A stretch of DNA of 64,000 nucleotides, from the NCBI GenBank assembly GCA_003586115.2, contig QVOM02000034.1, forward strand, positions 139,066,453 to 139,130,452, given 5' to 3'. Both the position numbers and the translations under genes were made by a program. The notes beneath the pieces are model-generated. The model was not told the origin of the DNA and did not search any database. It saw nothing but the letters and a program-made list of their open reading frames with translations. Each line of letters opens with the position of its first letter. The first letter of the stretch is position 1. This document shows, one piece after another, positions 49,822 through 60,014 of this stretch. The stretch is from Salvator merianae (lineage: Eukaryota > Chordata > Lepidosauria > Squamata > Teiidae).

Positions 49822-49849
49822 AGGTAGGTAGGTAGGTAGGTAGATAGAT
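49822..49849. repeat. (GGTA)n microsatellite
   Basis: GGTA units changing to GATA at the right end. Confidence 0.9.
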
Positions 49850-50254
49850 CCTCTCCACTCACTGGTAGCAATGGCTACCAGTAGCAGATAAGGACCAGTA
49901 CAATTGGTGATCGTGGGGTTATTTCCAAATGGCGCTTCAGTGTCGCTGGTATAACAGAAGGATGGAAAACTCAAATTGACTAAATCCATCACTATCTCTT
50001 CTCTGATAGAAAGGGCCCTGTTTACGTATGCTGTCACTAAGATAACCTCTTTTTACAGTGTCTTCTCTAGGAATGTTGCAGTATTGCTGAAAAAGTGGCA
50101 AAGAAAAATGTCTTCAAACATTGCTCAGTTTCTTTGGCATGTCAAATATTTCAGGCTATTTATTTTGTTTAGCACAACTTTTCTTTCTTCTGTTCCCACT
50201 CTGTGTTTCTTTCCTCCCTATACATAAAGAGAATAAATAAAAATATCCTTTACA

Positions 50255-50478
50255 TAAACCCAAGATATTCATTTAGATAAGACATTTATATACCACTTGT
50301 CATTTTAAAAAACATGCACAGAATAAAACACTAAATAAAAAGACATTAGAAACTGGGTAAGCCAGAAAAGATATAAACTTTTAGGGAATGCCTGAGTAAA
50401 AAGACAGGTCTTTAATAGGCGCCTGTAAGTTGTAAATGTATGCGCCTCACAAACAGCACTGCAAAGGGAAATAAACTA
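50255..50478 (-). repeat. L2-like LINE 3'-end fragment
   Basis: On the - strand, 'LLKTCLFTQAFP'-like coding (near 50390) is followed by 'gtggtatataaatgtcttat', the end of an L2-type element. It directly abuts the MITE/L1 nest to the right. Confidence 0.5.
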
Positions 50479-50501
50479 CAGGAAGGCTGCAGTTACATCC
50501 T
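50479..50501. repeat. Target-site duplication of the deleted L1, left copy
   Basis: The 23 bases from caggaaggctgc to acatcct recur exactly at 52077-52099; the left copy runs straight into the T-run (L1 tail). One or two end bases are ambiguous. Confidence 0.85.
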
Positions 50502-52076
50502 TTTTTTTTCCTTTTTTTATACTTTTTTTTATTTTTATGGATATATAAAATTACACTTGATATCTCATGATTCAACAATTAACATTTTAAACTACTGACT
50601 TCCTACTTTCCCAATTTCTTCTATATTTCATACTCCCCAACCACACAGTTCTTATCTTCTAGCAATAGTCTTCTTTTCTCTTCATTCTCTCCCTCCAGCA
50701 AACACCAATCCATTTTCCAGGTCTGCTTTCCAGATCTTGCAAAAGTTCAATAGAGGGTTTCCAGTTTTCACAAAAATCTATCCACTGCCTTATTTTTTGT
50801 AGATTATTATATTTATCCGATCTCTGCAAGCTCTCAGAATCTTCTTCTCATATCAGTCTTTCGATAGTTTGGCTTCTGCCCATTATTCTATTCAGCCACT
50901 TCTTAAGTTCCCCCTTCTGACTCCTTCAGTTTGTTTGTTTGTTTGTTTTCCTTTTCTTCCAGTCCTTTTCTTGTTTATACCTTTTTAAACGTTGTGTCTT
51001 TTCCCCAGATTTCAGTCTAAATCTTTGCTGGTTCCAAATATGGATTGCTTCCGTTGTTACATGCCTCATACATTCCTTCCTCTCCTGCAAGATTTTTTTT
51101 TCCAAGACTTCCTTCAGTGAAAAAATAGAACCTTGAACTATTATCAGTCGTGGTGACTCCTCTTGTTTTGTAGTCTGTATTTCTTGAGCCATAAATTTTG
51201 TCTGAGGAATTTCTGCCTTAATATCGTCCAGTTTCAAAGCCTTATCCTTTGTTTCATGAAGTTCAGTGCATATAACACCTATTTCATTTTTAATGTCTTG
51301 TCTTAATCTCTCAAAAGTCAGCCCCTGAATCTCAAAGGAACTCCGCATTTCTTGAAAAATAGCGTCCATTTTTTTAAGAAGTAAATCTGATTGCGAGCAT
51401 CTCTTCTCCATTTTTAACTTAAGCTTGATTCTCTGAAGAAGCCTTCCAGTGATTAAAGGCACTTTTCCCCCCCTTCCTTTGTCTTAATTAAACCAAACTC
51501 CCATATCCATGCAATCTGCTTGTTTGTTTAGCTGATAAGGACAGCTCAAAAGTATTTTAAAGAGACACTGAAAACCCCAGCGTGTCTGAGGAACAGAACT
51601 TTGAATGATTTATCTAAAGATTCACAGCCTTTGCAAATACTTTAGCATCTTGCTGAATTACGATGTTTAAACTTTTGGGATACATTATCCAAGCTGTAAT
51701 TGTAGAGGATTTTTTTTTCTTTTCTTTTCTTTATCTTAATGTTTATCTTAGTTTTAATATCTTCTTAAATTAAAAAGAGGATTGGCTGAACTTATGATCT
51801 TGAAAGACAACACACAACGTGACTCGGGAATGTTGACAAAATTCCCCCAGCTCCTTCGTCTCCTCCTTACGCAGATAGCCACGGCTCTCTCACAGCCCCC
51901 GCTGGGGGGAGACTTGGTGGAGCTCAAATGAGGAATCCCTCCGCCTCCCTGTCACTCAGGGAGATGAAATCTTCTGACAGAGGGGGTTTGAACTCCCCCC
52001 TCTGTCTCCTCACGTTGCGGTTTGCTCAGAGGAAAAATCCTCTCAGCAACTACATTCAGCCATCTTCCCCGGAAGT
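50502..52076 (-). mobile_element. Internally deleted (ORF1-only) L1 element
   Basis: Bounded by an exact duplication of about 22 bp. On the - strand it starts 'gacttccggggaagatggct', a typical L1 5' end, then a GC-rich 5' UTR (52076-51470), one ORF, a short region and an A-rich tail (complement of about 50501-50535). There is no endonuclease or reverse transcriptase. At about 1.58 kb it is like the half-L1 (HAL1) elements known from mammals, or a single internal deletion product. It would depend on other L1s for movement. Confidence 0.75.
50926..51462 (-). pseudogene. ORF1-like protein of the deleted L1
   Basis: An open frame of 178 codons, rich in Lys, Glu and Gln with heptad-like spacing ('LLKKMDAIFQEMRSSFE', 'LRQDIKNEIGVICTELHE', 'LKLDDIKAEIPQTKFM'). 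This suggests a coiled coil as in L1 ORF1 N-termini. The RRM and C-terminal domain of a full ORF1 are absent. After the stop, a further stretch ('QWIDFCENWKPSIELLQDL') resembles the end of an L1 ORF2, which points to a deletion joining ORF1 to the ORF2 tail. Confidence 0.55.
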
Positions 52077-52099
52077 CAGGAAGGCTGCAGTTACATCCT
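52077..52099. repeat. Target-site duplication of the deleted L1, right copy
   Basis: Exact copy of 50479-50501. It overlaps the left inverted end of the MITE that starts at 52082. Confidence 0.85.
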
Positions 52100-52586
52100 A
52101 ACCAGATAGTCCATCTCAGGAATGGACAGGGAAGTCAGAACCATTTTCAGCCTGGAATGGCCTGGTCATCCCTACCATGCTGCACCTCCCATCAATCCCC
52201 TTCACTTGATAAAACGTAAGCTTCAGCATGGGGGTGTGTGTGTGTGGTGCTGACAGCAATGGTTGCAGTTGAGTAAACGGGTGGAGGTGGGAGGACAGCA
52301 TCAGGGGGGAAGTTTGCCTTTTACCAGACAAGGGGATCCACAAAGACTCAGCATGGCAGTGGCAGTTGTAGATGGGGTCCTTGTGGCTCTGGTGTGGGTC
52401 AGACTTCTTTCCCTGAAGTCCTGGGTCCATTTCTTGCAGCAGAAACAAACTCGTAGTCCCAGTCAGGGAAAGAAAGTCCACCCACGTACGCACACGCACA
52501 CACCCAAAAACGGAAGTGGATTTTCACATCTAACCCTTCTAGACAAAGACTCCATTCGAATAAAAAGTAAGGTGTGACCACAGCCT
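52082..52586. mobile_element. DNA transposon, AGGCTG-type inverted ends, 505 bp
   Basis: Left end aggctgcagttacatccta; the complement of the right end is aggctgtggtcacacctta (14 of 19 match). The interior has short GT and CA runs (52228-52242, 52486-52504) and no transposase. It is the same end type as 22984, 23373 and 41050 but longer. The deleted L1 inserted exactly at its left end and duplicated that end. Confidence 0.55.
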
Positions 52587-53389
52587 AAGAAACTATCTGG
52601 AGCTTCTCTTGAAATGCTGGGACAAGGCAGACAGAACATATAATTCTGCTCCTGTTTGATCTGCAGTGATTGAAAGTTCAGAATTCATGCTTGTTGTATA
52701 GCCCTGCAACAAGTGAAATTTGTGGGCTGGATACAAAAAAACAGAATCACCTGAGCTGTGATCCCAGCAGTCTGAAATAACTTACCCAGGGAGGTGATAC
52801 TGCAATAGTCATAATACATGTTCTGGTCCTCGTTGCCCATTTATTCCTCCAACTTTCTCAAGGCAAATCCATCCAGGCAATGTTTGTTTTTCTTTTTCTT
52901 GGAAAACTGGCAACTGGCCAACAGTTAGAGCTTTACCAAAGCATCCATAGGGATCAAGAAGGTTGGGGAACAACCTTAAAATTCCTTAAAATCATCAGGT
53001 TGACCAACTGTATCCTGAGTTGGTATCCTGTACACATCCCAATTGGGTAGTCATAGGATGTGCAACTCTAACTGGACTGATATGAAGTTTACCAGGTAGA
53101 TTTTCCTTGCAAGAGTTTAGAAAACTGATTAATTTTCTTGATTTTGCAAATAAACAGATTTTCAAGTTCCGTAATGATATAGCACATTTTAACCTTCTCA
53201 TCTTAAACTGCATGTTTTTAGAGGTCTGTGTGGACATCTTATACCATTCAATAGAATATCTTTCTGGAAAGGCTTCAGAGTTTAGGAATTGGAGGCACCG
53301 CATTGCAGTGGTTTCACTCACATCTCCAAGGTCAATACCAGAGAGTAATTGTGGGAGATTCCTGCTTGACATCCTGAGAGCTAACCTGT
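52587..53389. other. NOS1AP: Intron 1 sequence without recognised features
   Basis: The right part (from about 53270) may be the upstream continuation of the L2 at 53390, but the protein match is too weak to claim. Confidence 0.35.
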
Positions 53390-54300
53390 AGGGTGCCTCA
53401 GGGATCAGTTTTATGTCCCAGGCTGATTAGCATCTACAAGAAGCTCCTGGGAGAGGTCATTATGAGATTTGAGGTGAGGTGTCATCAATGCAGATGGCAC
53501 CCAGCTTTATGCCTCTGTTCAGTCTGAATCAAGAGAGGTAGTTGAGATGCTTGGAGACAGTACTGGGGTGGATGGGGACCAATAAATTGAAGCTGAATCT
53601 AGACAGATGGAGGTGCCATTTGTCATAGGATTTAATGTCCAAAAAATAAGGAGGCTTCCTATTCTCAGTGGGGTTATATACCCTGGAAGGGACAGGTACA
53701 AAATGTGGGGCTACTTCTGGATTCCCCACTGGTCCCTGAAGGTCAGGTGGAGGCAGTGATCAGGAATACCTACTTCTAGCTCTTACTGGTTCACCACCTA
53801 CAACCCTTTCTGGACAGAGGTGGTTAGGCCACAGTAATCCATGCCCTGATAGTTTCCAGACTGGACTCTTGTAATCTACTGTATGTGTGGCTGCCCTTGA
53901 AGATGGTTTAGAAACTGCAGCTGGTGCAGAATGCAGCAGAGAGACTATTGACTGGAAATGCCGACCACACGTATGCCATGACACTCATAAAGTAACTCTA
54001 CTGGCTGCTGATTCAAGGTGTTCAGTTCAACCTATAAGATTGCAAATGTCTTAACCCCCAAATATCTAAAGAGAAGCCTCCTTGCATGCAGATCTGCCTG
54101 TGCCAGTGAGGTTTGCCAGTGATGCTGTCTTGGCCAGTGATGCTCTCTACCACTGTCAGCAGTTAAAGGTCTTTTCAGTGATATCCCCCAGATTATGGAA
54201 TAGCCTCATGAGCTGAGTCACAGTCAGCTTCAAGTATTGTTTTACTGACTGTATTAGAGTGTCTCCGCCTCTGACTGCACTGTATATAATCAGTCTGATT
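53390..54300 (+). pseudogene. L2-like LINE reverse transcriptase fragment
   Basis: The + strand encodes 'GVPQGSVLCPRLISIYKKLL' (the GVPQGS RT motif), then 'RFEVRCHQC' where the catalytic YADD motif is mutated by frameshift. It continues 'VIHALIVSRLDSCNLLYVWL', 'PLKMV*KLQLVQNAAERLLT' and further C-terminal blocks. At least ten stops or frameshifts. It is longer but more decayed than the L2 at 27900-28650. Confidence 0.75.
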
Positions 54301-54479
54301 TCAGGATTGACCATCTGATGATGTCCATGTGTCCTGTTGGGATGTTGGAAAAGAGTGTTTATTATGACGAGTGAGTTTTCTTAACAAAACTCTATCAGCC
54401 CTGCCCTGCTTCATTTTGTTCTCCAAGGTCAAACTTACCTGTTATTCCTGTTGTCTTTTGATTTCATACTTTAGCGTTC

Positions 54480-54715
54480 CAATCCCTGTGATGAAAGTGA
54501 CTTCTTTTTTAGTGTTAGTTCCAGAAGGTTTTGTAGGTCTTCACAGAACTGGCCAACTTCAACCTGTTTGGCATAGACTTGGATTACTCCGATGTTGAAT
54601 GGTTTGCCTTGGATTCGAACAGAAATCATTCTGATCATTTTTGAGATTGTGCCCCAGAACTGCTTTTCTCACCCATTTATTGATTATAAGAGCTACTCCA
54701 TTTGTTTTTTTTCTT
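54480..54715 (-). pseudogene. BovB-like RTE endonuclease fragment
   Basis: On the - strand: 'NGVALIINKWVRKAVLGHNL', then after a shift 'MISVRIQGKPFNIGVIQVYA' and 'VEVGQFCEDLQNLLELT', the central part of the BovB-type RTE endonuclease. Only about 80 codons remain. It lies just beside the other RTE fragment (from 54775). Confidence 0.7.
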
Positions 54716-54736
54716 TTGAATTACTGTATAACAAAA

Positions 54737-56149
54737 TTACATACAGTATTTAAAACATGAACGCACAAGACAACATATAAGGAGGGGACGGTTCTTCTCG
54801 CGGTACTGCTCGAGGAGTAGTCGGGCGGCGTGGATCGCATCTGTCGTGCCGCAGCCCTTCACGAATCCGGCCTGGTTGACTGTGATACTCACAATGTCGC
54901 GAATCCATTTGTCGAGAATGCGCTTAAAGATCTTCATGGTGTGCAACAGGAGGTGAATCGGCCGATAGTTGGAGCATTTGGCCGGGCTGCCTTTCTTTTT
55001 CCAGATCAGTACAGTCGCGCTACTCTGCCAGTCGGTCGGTGTCCTCTGCTCTTCGACAATTTTGTTGAAAAAACTGGCAAGCCAGGGTGCTGGGTTCCAG
55101 CTTCTGGTCTTCCAGAGCTCGGTTGCAATGTTGTCTGGGCCAGTCGCCTTTCTGGTCTTCATCCGCTTGATCGCTTCTTCAACTTCTTCTGCACTGATTG
55201 GAGTTACGGGGCTGGGTGTCGCTGTAGCTTGCGGGATGGGCGGGTGTGAGAACTCTTTGGTGGAGATTTCCTCGAAGTATTCATGCCACCTCTCCAATGT
55301 GGCCTGTCGACAGATGATCAGCTTTCTGTCCTTGTGGTTGACGCAGTGGAACTTCTCAATGTCCTGCGTCTGCTGGTGCCGGCGTTTGACGAGTCGGAAT
55401 AGGTCGCGTTCACCATCTCGCATATCGAGCTTCCTATGGACCTCCGCGTAGTGAGCGGCTCTAGCAACGGCAATGGCCTTCTTTGCGTCTCGCTTGGCAT
55501 CCCGGTACTTATGCCAGTTGACTGCCGTCTTTTCATCGAGGAAGACATGGTAGAGTTTCTTCTTCTCGCGGACTTTTGTTTTGACATTGTCGGTCCAGAG
55601 CCAGATGTCGCGTTTGATGAAGCGTTTGCCGGGCTTGGTGATGCCGAGCATCTTGCTGGCCTCGTTGTGGATGACGTGTTTCACTTGGTTCCACGTCTCT
55701 TTGACTGTTTTCATGGTAGGCAGCCGTGTGCGTGCACTCATCTCGGCCTCTTTCTCGTGGAAGCGCCACCATTTGATGCGAGGTGGACCGGTGCACTCGT
55801 CCAACTGCTGTTGCAGCGGGCTGATGCGTAGGACTGCGATTACGGGCCGATGTTGTGTTGCGATCGTCTCGTATGGCACGGCCTTCACGTTGGTGACAGT
55901 GACCAGGTGACGACGTTGCGCGAGAATAAAGTCGATTTGTGACTTGTTGCCGCTATAGTACGTCAGAAGCTGCGTCGGCCGCTTGATGAACCACGTATTA
56001 GCGAGGATGAGGTTGTGTGAATTGGCAAAGTCGATGATGCGCTCGCCGTCTTCGTTTCGCTGCCCGTATCCCTTGCCGCCGTGGCATTGGTTGCTGTCCA
56101 CATTCTCGCCGACGTGGCCGTTGAGGTTGCCAGCGATCGACGGGCACAT
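54737..56149 (-). pseudogene. RTE endonuclease-reverse transcriptase, long open frame
   Basis: A 470-codon open frame (the last 13 codons or so are beyond the element). It contains 'IAGNLNGHVG' (the usual AGDLNGHVG with Asp changed to Asn at a position normally conserved), 'GYGQRNEDGERIIDFANSHN', 'LLTYYSGNKSQIDFILAQRR' and 'VPYETIATQHRPVIAVLRI' (end of the endonuclease). A linker with 'RIKWWRFHEKEAE' and 'RDGERDLFRLVKRRHQQTQD' follows, then RT motifs 'MKTRKATGPDNIATELWK', 'ATVLIWKKKGSPAKCSNYRP' and 'NQAGFVKGCGTTDAIHAARL'. The palm with YADD is missing. Not functional, yet uninterrupted over its length, which implies a recent origin compared with its neighbours. Confidence 0.85.
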
Positions 56150-56440
56150 TGCATGTCAGGCTATCCAGCGTTTTCCAGAACGTGTCCTTCTCAGCGTCAC
56201 TTCGTTCGGTCTGCGGTGCATAGGCGGAGAAGACGTGAATTGTGCGCTTTGACATGACGATGGTGATCTTCATGAGCCGGTCATCGTAGCGGTCGACCTC
56301 TTTGATGGCATCGCAAAGTCGCCCAGAGATGGCGATGCCGACTCCACTGCGGGTGCGAGTGCTGATCATGTCGGGCCAGCGGGAACTGAAAACGGCCTGT
56401 AAACTGATTAAATGCCTTGTCGGAACGCTGCCTAAGGCTC
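54775..56440 (-). mobile_element. RTE-clade LINE fragment, GC-rich and little decayed
   Basis: An approximately 1.67-kb block whose GC content and CpG frequency are visibly far above the AT-rich intron on both sides. It encodes, on the - strand, an apurinic-type endonuclease followed by the N-terminal half of a reverse transcriptase. Both ends lie inside coding sequence: the RT stops at 'AARLLLEQYREKNRPL' before its catalytic motif, so the copy is truncated at its 3' end as well. No A-tail, 3' repeat or target-site duplication is visible. Its protein reads like the RTE-1-type elements of nematodes as I remember them, not like the BovB fragment next door. Confidence 0.85.
56130..56440 (-). pseudogene. 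RTE endonuclease N-terminal part, shifted frame
   Basis: In the neighbouring frame: 'HLISLQAVFSSRWPDMIST', 'RTRSGVGIAISGRLCDAIKE', 'VDRYDDRLMKITIVMSKRTI' and 'HVFSAYAPQTERSDAEKDTF', the first half of the RTE endonuclease. A single frameshift near 56130 separates it from the main frame at 'CNVPVDR / IAGNLNG'. The start of the protein is missing or decayed beyond about 56440. Confidence 0.8.
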
Positions 56441-56507
56441 CAATCCTAACCTTACTTTCCTGGTAGAAGTGCCAAAGTATGATAGGAATTACTTCTGTAC
56501 AGACTTT

Positions 56508-57085
56508 GGGCCTTTCTGCATGGACCCTTAATCTGTATTGAGAGACCATATGAATCTAAAGGTTGTCAACCGTTGTGCACAAGGGATAGTGTGTGTGTGT
56601 GTGTGTGCCTTTTCTATAATTTTTTTTTGGTGGGAGCACTTTTTCTTGTGATCTGTTTTCTGTTGTGATTTGTTTCATTATTAATAAAAATCATTTTTAA
56701 AAAAGGATCCATGTGGCCCCTTAATCTATATTAAGGGTCCATGTAATTCACTTCCAGGCCTCATAAATCTGCACATTAGTGCAGCTCTATGAGGCCATGC
56801 CTCCCACTGGTCTGCTCTGTCTGCACATGACAGAGCATGATCCAGATTAAGGGAGGACGTCATCTGGATCGCTGGTTGACCCAGAACATGGGAGGCATGC
56901 AGAGGCCCCAAGGCTAAAAACTTTTGTTCCTAGCCTTTGTTTGTGAGCTTCGTGGCCATGGCGTGGCCTAAACTGGATCAGCACCATTGGTGCAAATAGC
57001 ACTGATTCAACCCCAAAGTCCCTGTGATTTGAACCAGTAGATCAGGCTAATACGGAACCACTGATTTGGATTGCTGATAGGTAAA
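56508..57085. mobile_element. DNA transposon fragments, GGGCCTTTCTGCA family
   Basis: Starts gggcctttctgcatggac. From 56705 the sequence repeats the family interior ('gacagagcatgatccagat', 'aacatgggaggcatgcagag', 'ttgttcctagcctttg', 'ggatcagcaccattggtgc'). Between them lies unrelated DNA with a (GT)n (56589-56608) and an A-rich stretch with aataaa, probably a small retroposon insertion. The right end has decayed. Confidence 0.6.
56589..56608. repeat. (GT)10 microsatellite
   Basis: GT run inside the MITE-related block. Confidence 0.9.
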
Positions 57086-59793
57086 TGCATTACAGACCGT
57101 GGTTAGACTTGCACTAGGAGGACGATTTGTCCGAGCTGTCTCTTTGCAGTAACCTAAACATTTTTCTGAGGCAACTTCAAAATAGCTCTGTAGGTAAATA
57201 GATCCATTTTTCTCTTCAGGACAAAAATAAAATGTCTGTCAATGCTGTTTACCTCCTGAATGCTGTTTACTTCCTAACCTTCCTTCCATAATCTAAACAT
57301 TTGTATGCCCACTGAAAAGTATTGGCCGTTTTCAGTAAAGGAGATGGTGGGTTTTTTTTCTTTGTTGTTGTTCTTCCGCAAGGTAATAGCACTTAAAAAA
57401 CAATAGTCTGTTGACAGTAATTCAGCAAAGTGGTTAAGTCCTTGAAAGGAATTTCCCAGTTATGAGAAATCTGACATGGATTCACTTTATGATGTTTTAT
57501 CTGCTTTCAGCCTCTCAAATCCTCACAGACAGATGGTAGAGAGAAGCTGTTTATCCAGTGCAGGGGCTGAGCATCTTTCCAATTCACGGGCCTGAGTTGT
57601 GCACAGTATACATGCTGCAGTCTGCACATGTAGTGTAGAGATCTTGGCTTTCTTGTCAGGCAACACTGCTTTTAATAAAATGGTTCCTTCTCCCTGCACT
57701 CAGGAGCTTCTTCTCATTAGACATTGTTCCTTCCAAGTGAGAAGACCTAGAAGGTTTCCTCCACCTCGGGAGTCCTCCTCCCTTCCTTTTGTCTTCCGCT
57801 ATCTATGGGAGAGGCTTAAAAAAAAAAAAGGAATGCCTTCTTCCCCTTCCCTAACTGCATCTGTTCATTTCAGTGCTCAGAAGAATCTGTAGACATCCAC
57901 ACGGCAATGCTACACACCTTCAACACCCATAGTTTGCCAGCGGGTGCTCTTTTCCGCCTTACAAATGGAAATTCATGCTTCTAGTTGACTTCCTTAGCAC
58001 CCATCCCACAATGCATTTGGATGTTGAAGACACACCTCTCCTCCTCCTCTCCCTCTATGTAGCTGTACTATTTTTATCTGTTTTTAAATTGTTTTGAATG
58101 CTTTAGAGACTGTAACTCTCCATGAGATGTGAAGTAAATAAAGTAAAATAAATATAATCACACTTTCTAGAGGCACAAATAGGTGTGTAGTCCTCCCCTT
58201 TTTAAAAAATTGAGATACCTGTTAATACTAAAGTGTACATGCAGTTTTAATTGGAAGGGAGAATTTAAAAAGGGGAAGGAAATTGGCTCTGCGCACATTT
58301 AGCAATCAACACATCAGCCTATGATATGTGACATAAATGTTACACTCTTTTCAAGCTCCGAGTTGTAACTGAATTTACTGTTCCTTTAGCCACCTTGTAA
58401 GAAGCATTTACCATAGGAATAAATGTACATCATGTGTTGCCACTGTGCCTGCAGTCAAGCCTATTCCACAGTAAAAGCAACATGCAGATGCAGCCTTTCC
58501 CTAGTTCTTTCCTCTGCTGTTTTTGAGTTTCACAACCTCTTTAAAAAAAATGTATGTGCTCTGAGATCCGCTGGAAACCTTTTCTGTTTCTTTTGGTCAC
58601 TCACCAGGCAGCCAGTTTGCCTCACCCAGTGCTCCAGAACACTTGGTGAGGAAGGTCTGTAGGCTTTGTTGTTCTGGATACTTGTCCTGTGCATTCGCAT
58701 GATGCCAGGACCAAGAAGCATCCAGTGAGCTTCAAACTACTGCAGGAAGTGGCTCTTTGGGGGCAACGTTTTTGGAGTTTGAAACTGCTTCTCCTAAAAT
58801 AACTGGCTTTGAGCTACTGTACACAGCTTGTTTGAGGCGTCTCCTGTGGGCAGGATGTCCTTACCCCAGGGGCTGTGCCCAGTGAGGTCATGATTCTGTC
58901 ACTCTAGGGCCAGTCGTGCACTTTGCTGGGGAACATTTCCATTTGCTGTTGCCCAAGCTTTTTCCCCCCCAAAATTAAAAATAATATTTAAAGGGAGATT
59001 TGAGATCATGACATTGTTGTGCTCGTTTCTTTTCCATACCCATTCAGTTCAGATTGAAGTGTCCCTTGTCTAACACCATTTTGTATGATATGGTTTTGCT
59101 TCTACATGATTGCTAAACTATTACGTCCCTTCTTCGGTGCAGTTCAGAAATCTCTAATAATGTGATTTGGCCTCTGAGGTTCCATAGCACTGACTTAAGT
59201 CTCCTCGACTCCCCTCTGAAGTCCCATTAACTTACTGATAGTCTCAGCTTCCCCTCCCCTGTGCCATTGACTTGGCCTGACTAACACAGTGGTAGACTAG
59301 GTCTCTCTTCTGCAGTGCCATTAATTTGCACTGCCTGAGTTGGGTTCTGTGGTTCCCCTGCCTCCTCCTGTCTATAGGTGATGATTTGTGCAACTCAGAC
59401 CATAGCTCTATACAAGAGACAAATTGTGTATTGTTACTCTGGTATTGTTCTGTGTATTTCAACTATAGGTTTTGCATGTGTATGAACTGCTCTGGAACCT
59501 TGGGGTGCATGCTAAGATATAAATTTGAATAATTGATAAAATCAAAAAAAAAGGAATCTTGCATTTACTGCTGGCCTCACATGACCACATAGTGGCAGGT
59601 ATGTTTGGCTGGAAGTTGGCTGCCAACTAGTGCCACTTTTCATAAAGAGGGGCAGGTTCTGTAAAGACAGCCAATTACCAGCTTTAACAGATTAGAGGAG
59701 CTCCTTTAGTCAGATGCAGAAAGTGCGTAGCTTGCGATATTCTTATTCAGTTTGCCTTAGAGTAATGCCCTAATGCTTCCTTCCTTTTTCCAG
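57086..59793. other. NOS1AP: Distal intron 1 without recognised features
   Basis: No additional exon recognised. A T-rich stretch at about 58060-58165 ending 'aagtaaataaagtaaaataa' may be an L2/SINE tail. The pyrimidine-rich acceptor of exon 2 closes the interval. Confidence 0.4.
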
Positions 59794-59865
59794 TACATTG
59801 GCAGCCTAGATGTACCACGACCAAACAGCAGGGTAGAGATTGTGACTGCTATGAGGCGCATAAGG
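59794..59865 (+). CDS. NOS1AP: NOS1AP-like adaptor, coding exon 2 (residues 42-65)
   Basis: A 72-bp exon, 24 codons, phase 0 at both ends, with acceptor ttccttcctttttccag and consensus donor AGG|gtaagt at 59866. It encodes '[19 protein letters not shown]' and 'MRRIR', the first strand and helix region of the PTB/PID domain. The Y-(I/V)-G-S-L opening is the classic PTB start. Compared with human NOS1AP as I remember it, only Val/Ile and Ala/Thr changes are seen. Joined to exon 1 it continues '...GFEAK-YIGSL...' without loss of frame. The rest of the PTB domain and the C-terminal PDZ ligand must lie beyond the right edge. Confidence 0.93.
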
Positions 59866-60014
59866 GTAAGTGGTAAAAATACCTACTTAAATGTCTTGAC
59901 TCAGTGCACCAGCCTCAGTTATTTGTTTCCTGTCCTTGTCATGTATGTGCATCTCAGGGTTTTTACAGTTATGTGTCACTTGCAAAGAGAATCCCAAGAA
60001 TCCAATTAGGTTTA

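Larger units (their letters stand above)
47141..50254. other. NOS1AP: Intron 1 sequence without recognised features
   Basis: Holds the simple repeats listed at 49174 and 49822. The 148-residue - strand frame at 47219-47665 has no domain that I recognise. Confidence 0.4.
32117..59793 (+). other. NOS1AP: Intron 1 of the NOS1AP-like gene
   Basis: Donor AAG|gtacat at 32116/32117 and acceptor ttccttcctttttccag|TAC at 59793/59794, both phase 0; 27,677 bp. It is filled with transposable elements (listed separately) on both strands. I find no additional exon that would keep the NOS1AP frame. Confidence 0.8.

Noticed and set aside
54830..56252. Long + strand frames (131-160 residues) over the RTE fragment
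   Set aside because: They are antisense shadows of the GC-rich RTE coding sequence on the - strand, which has clear endonuclease and RT motifs.
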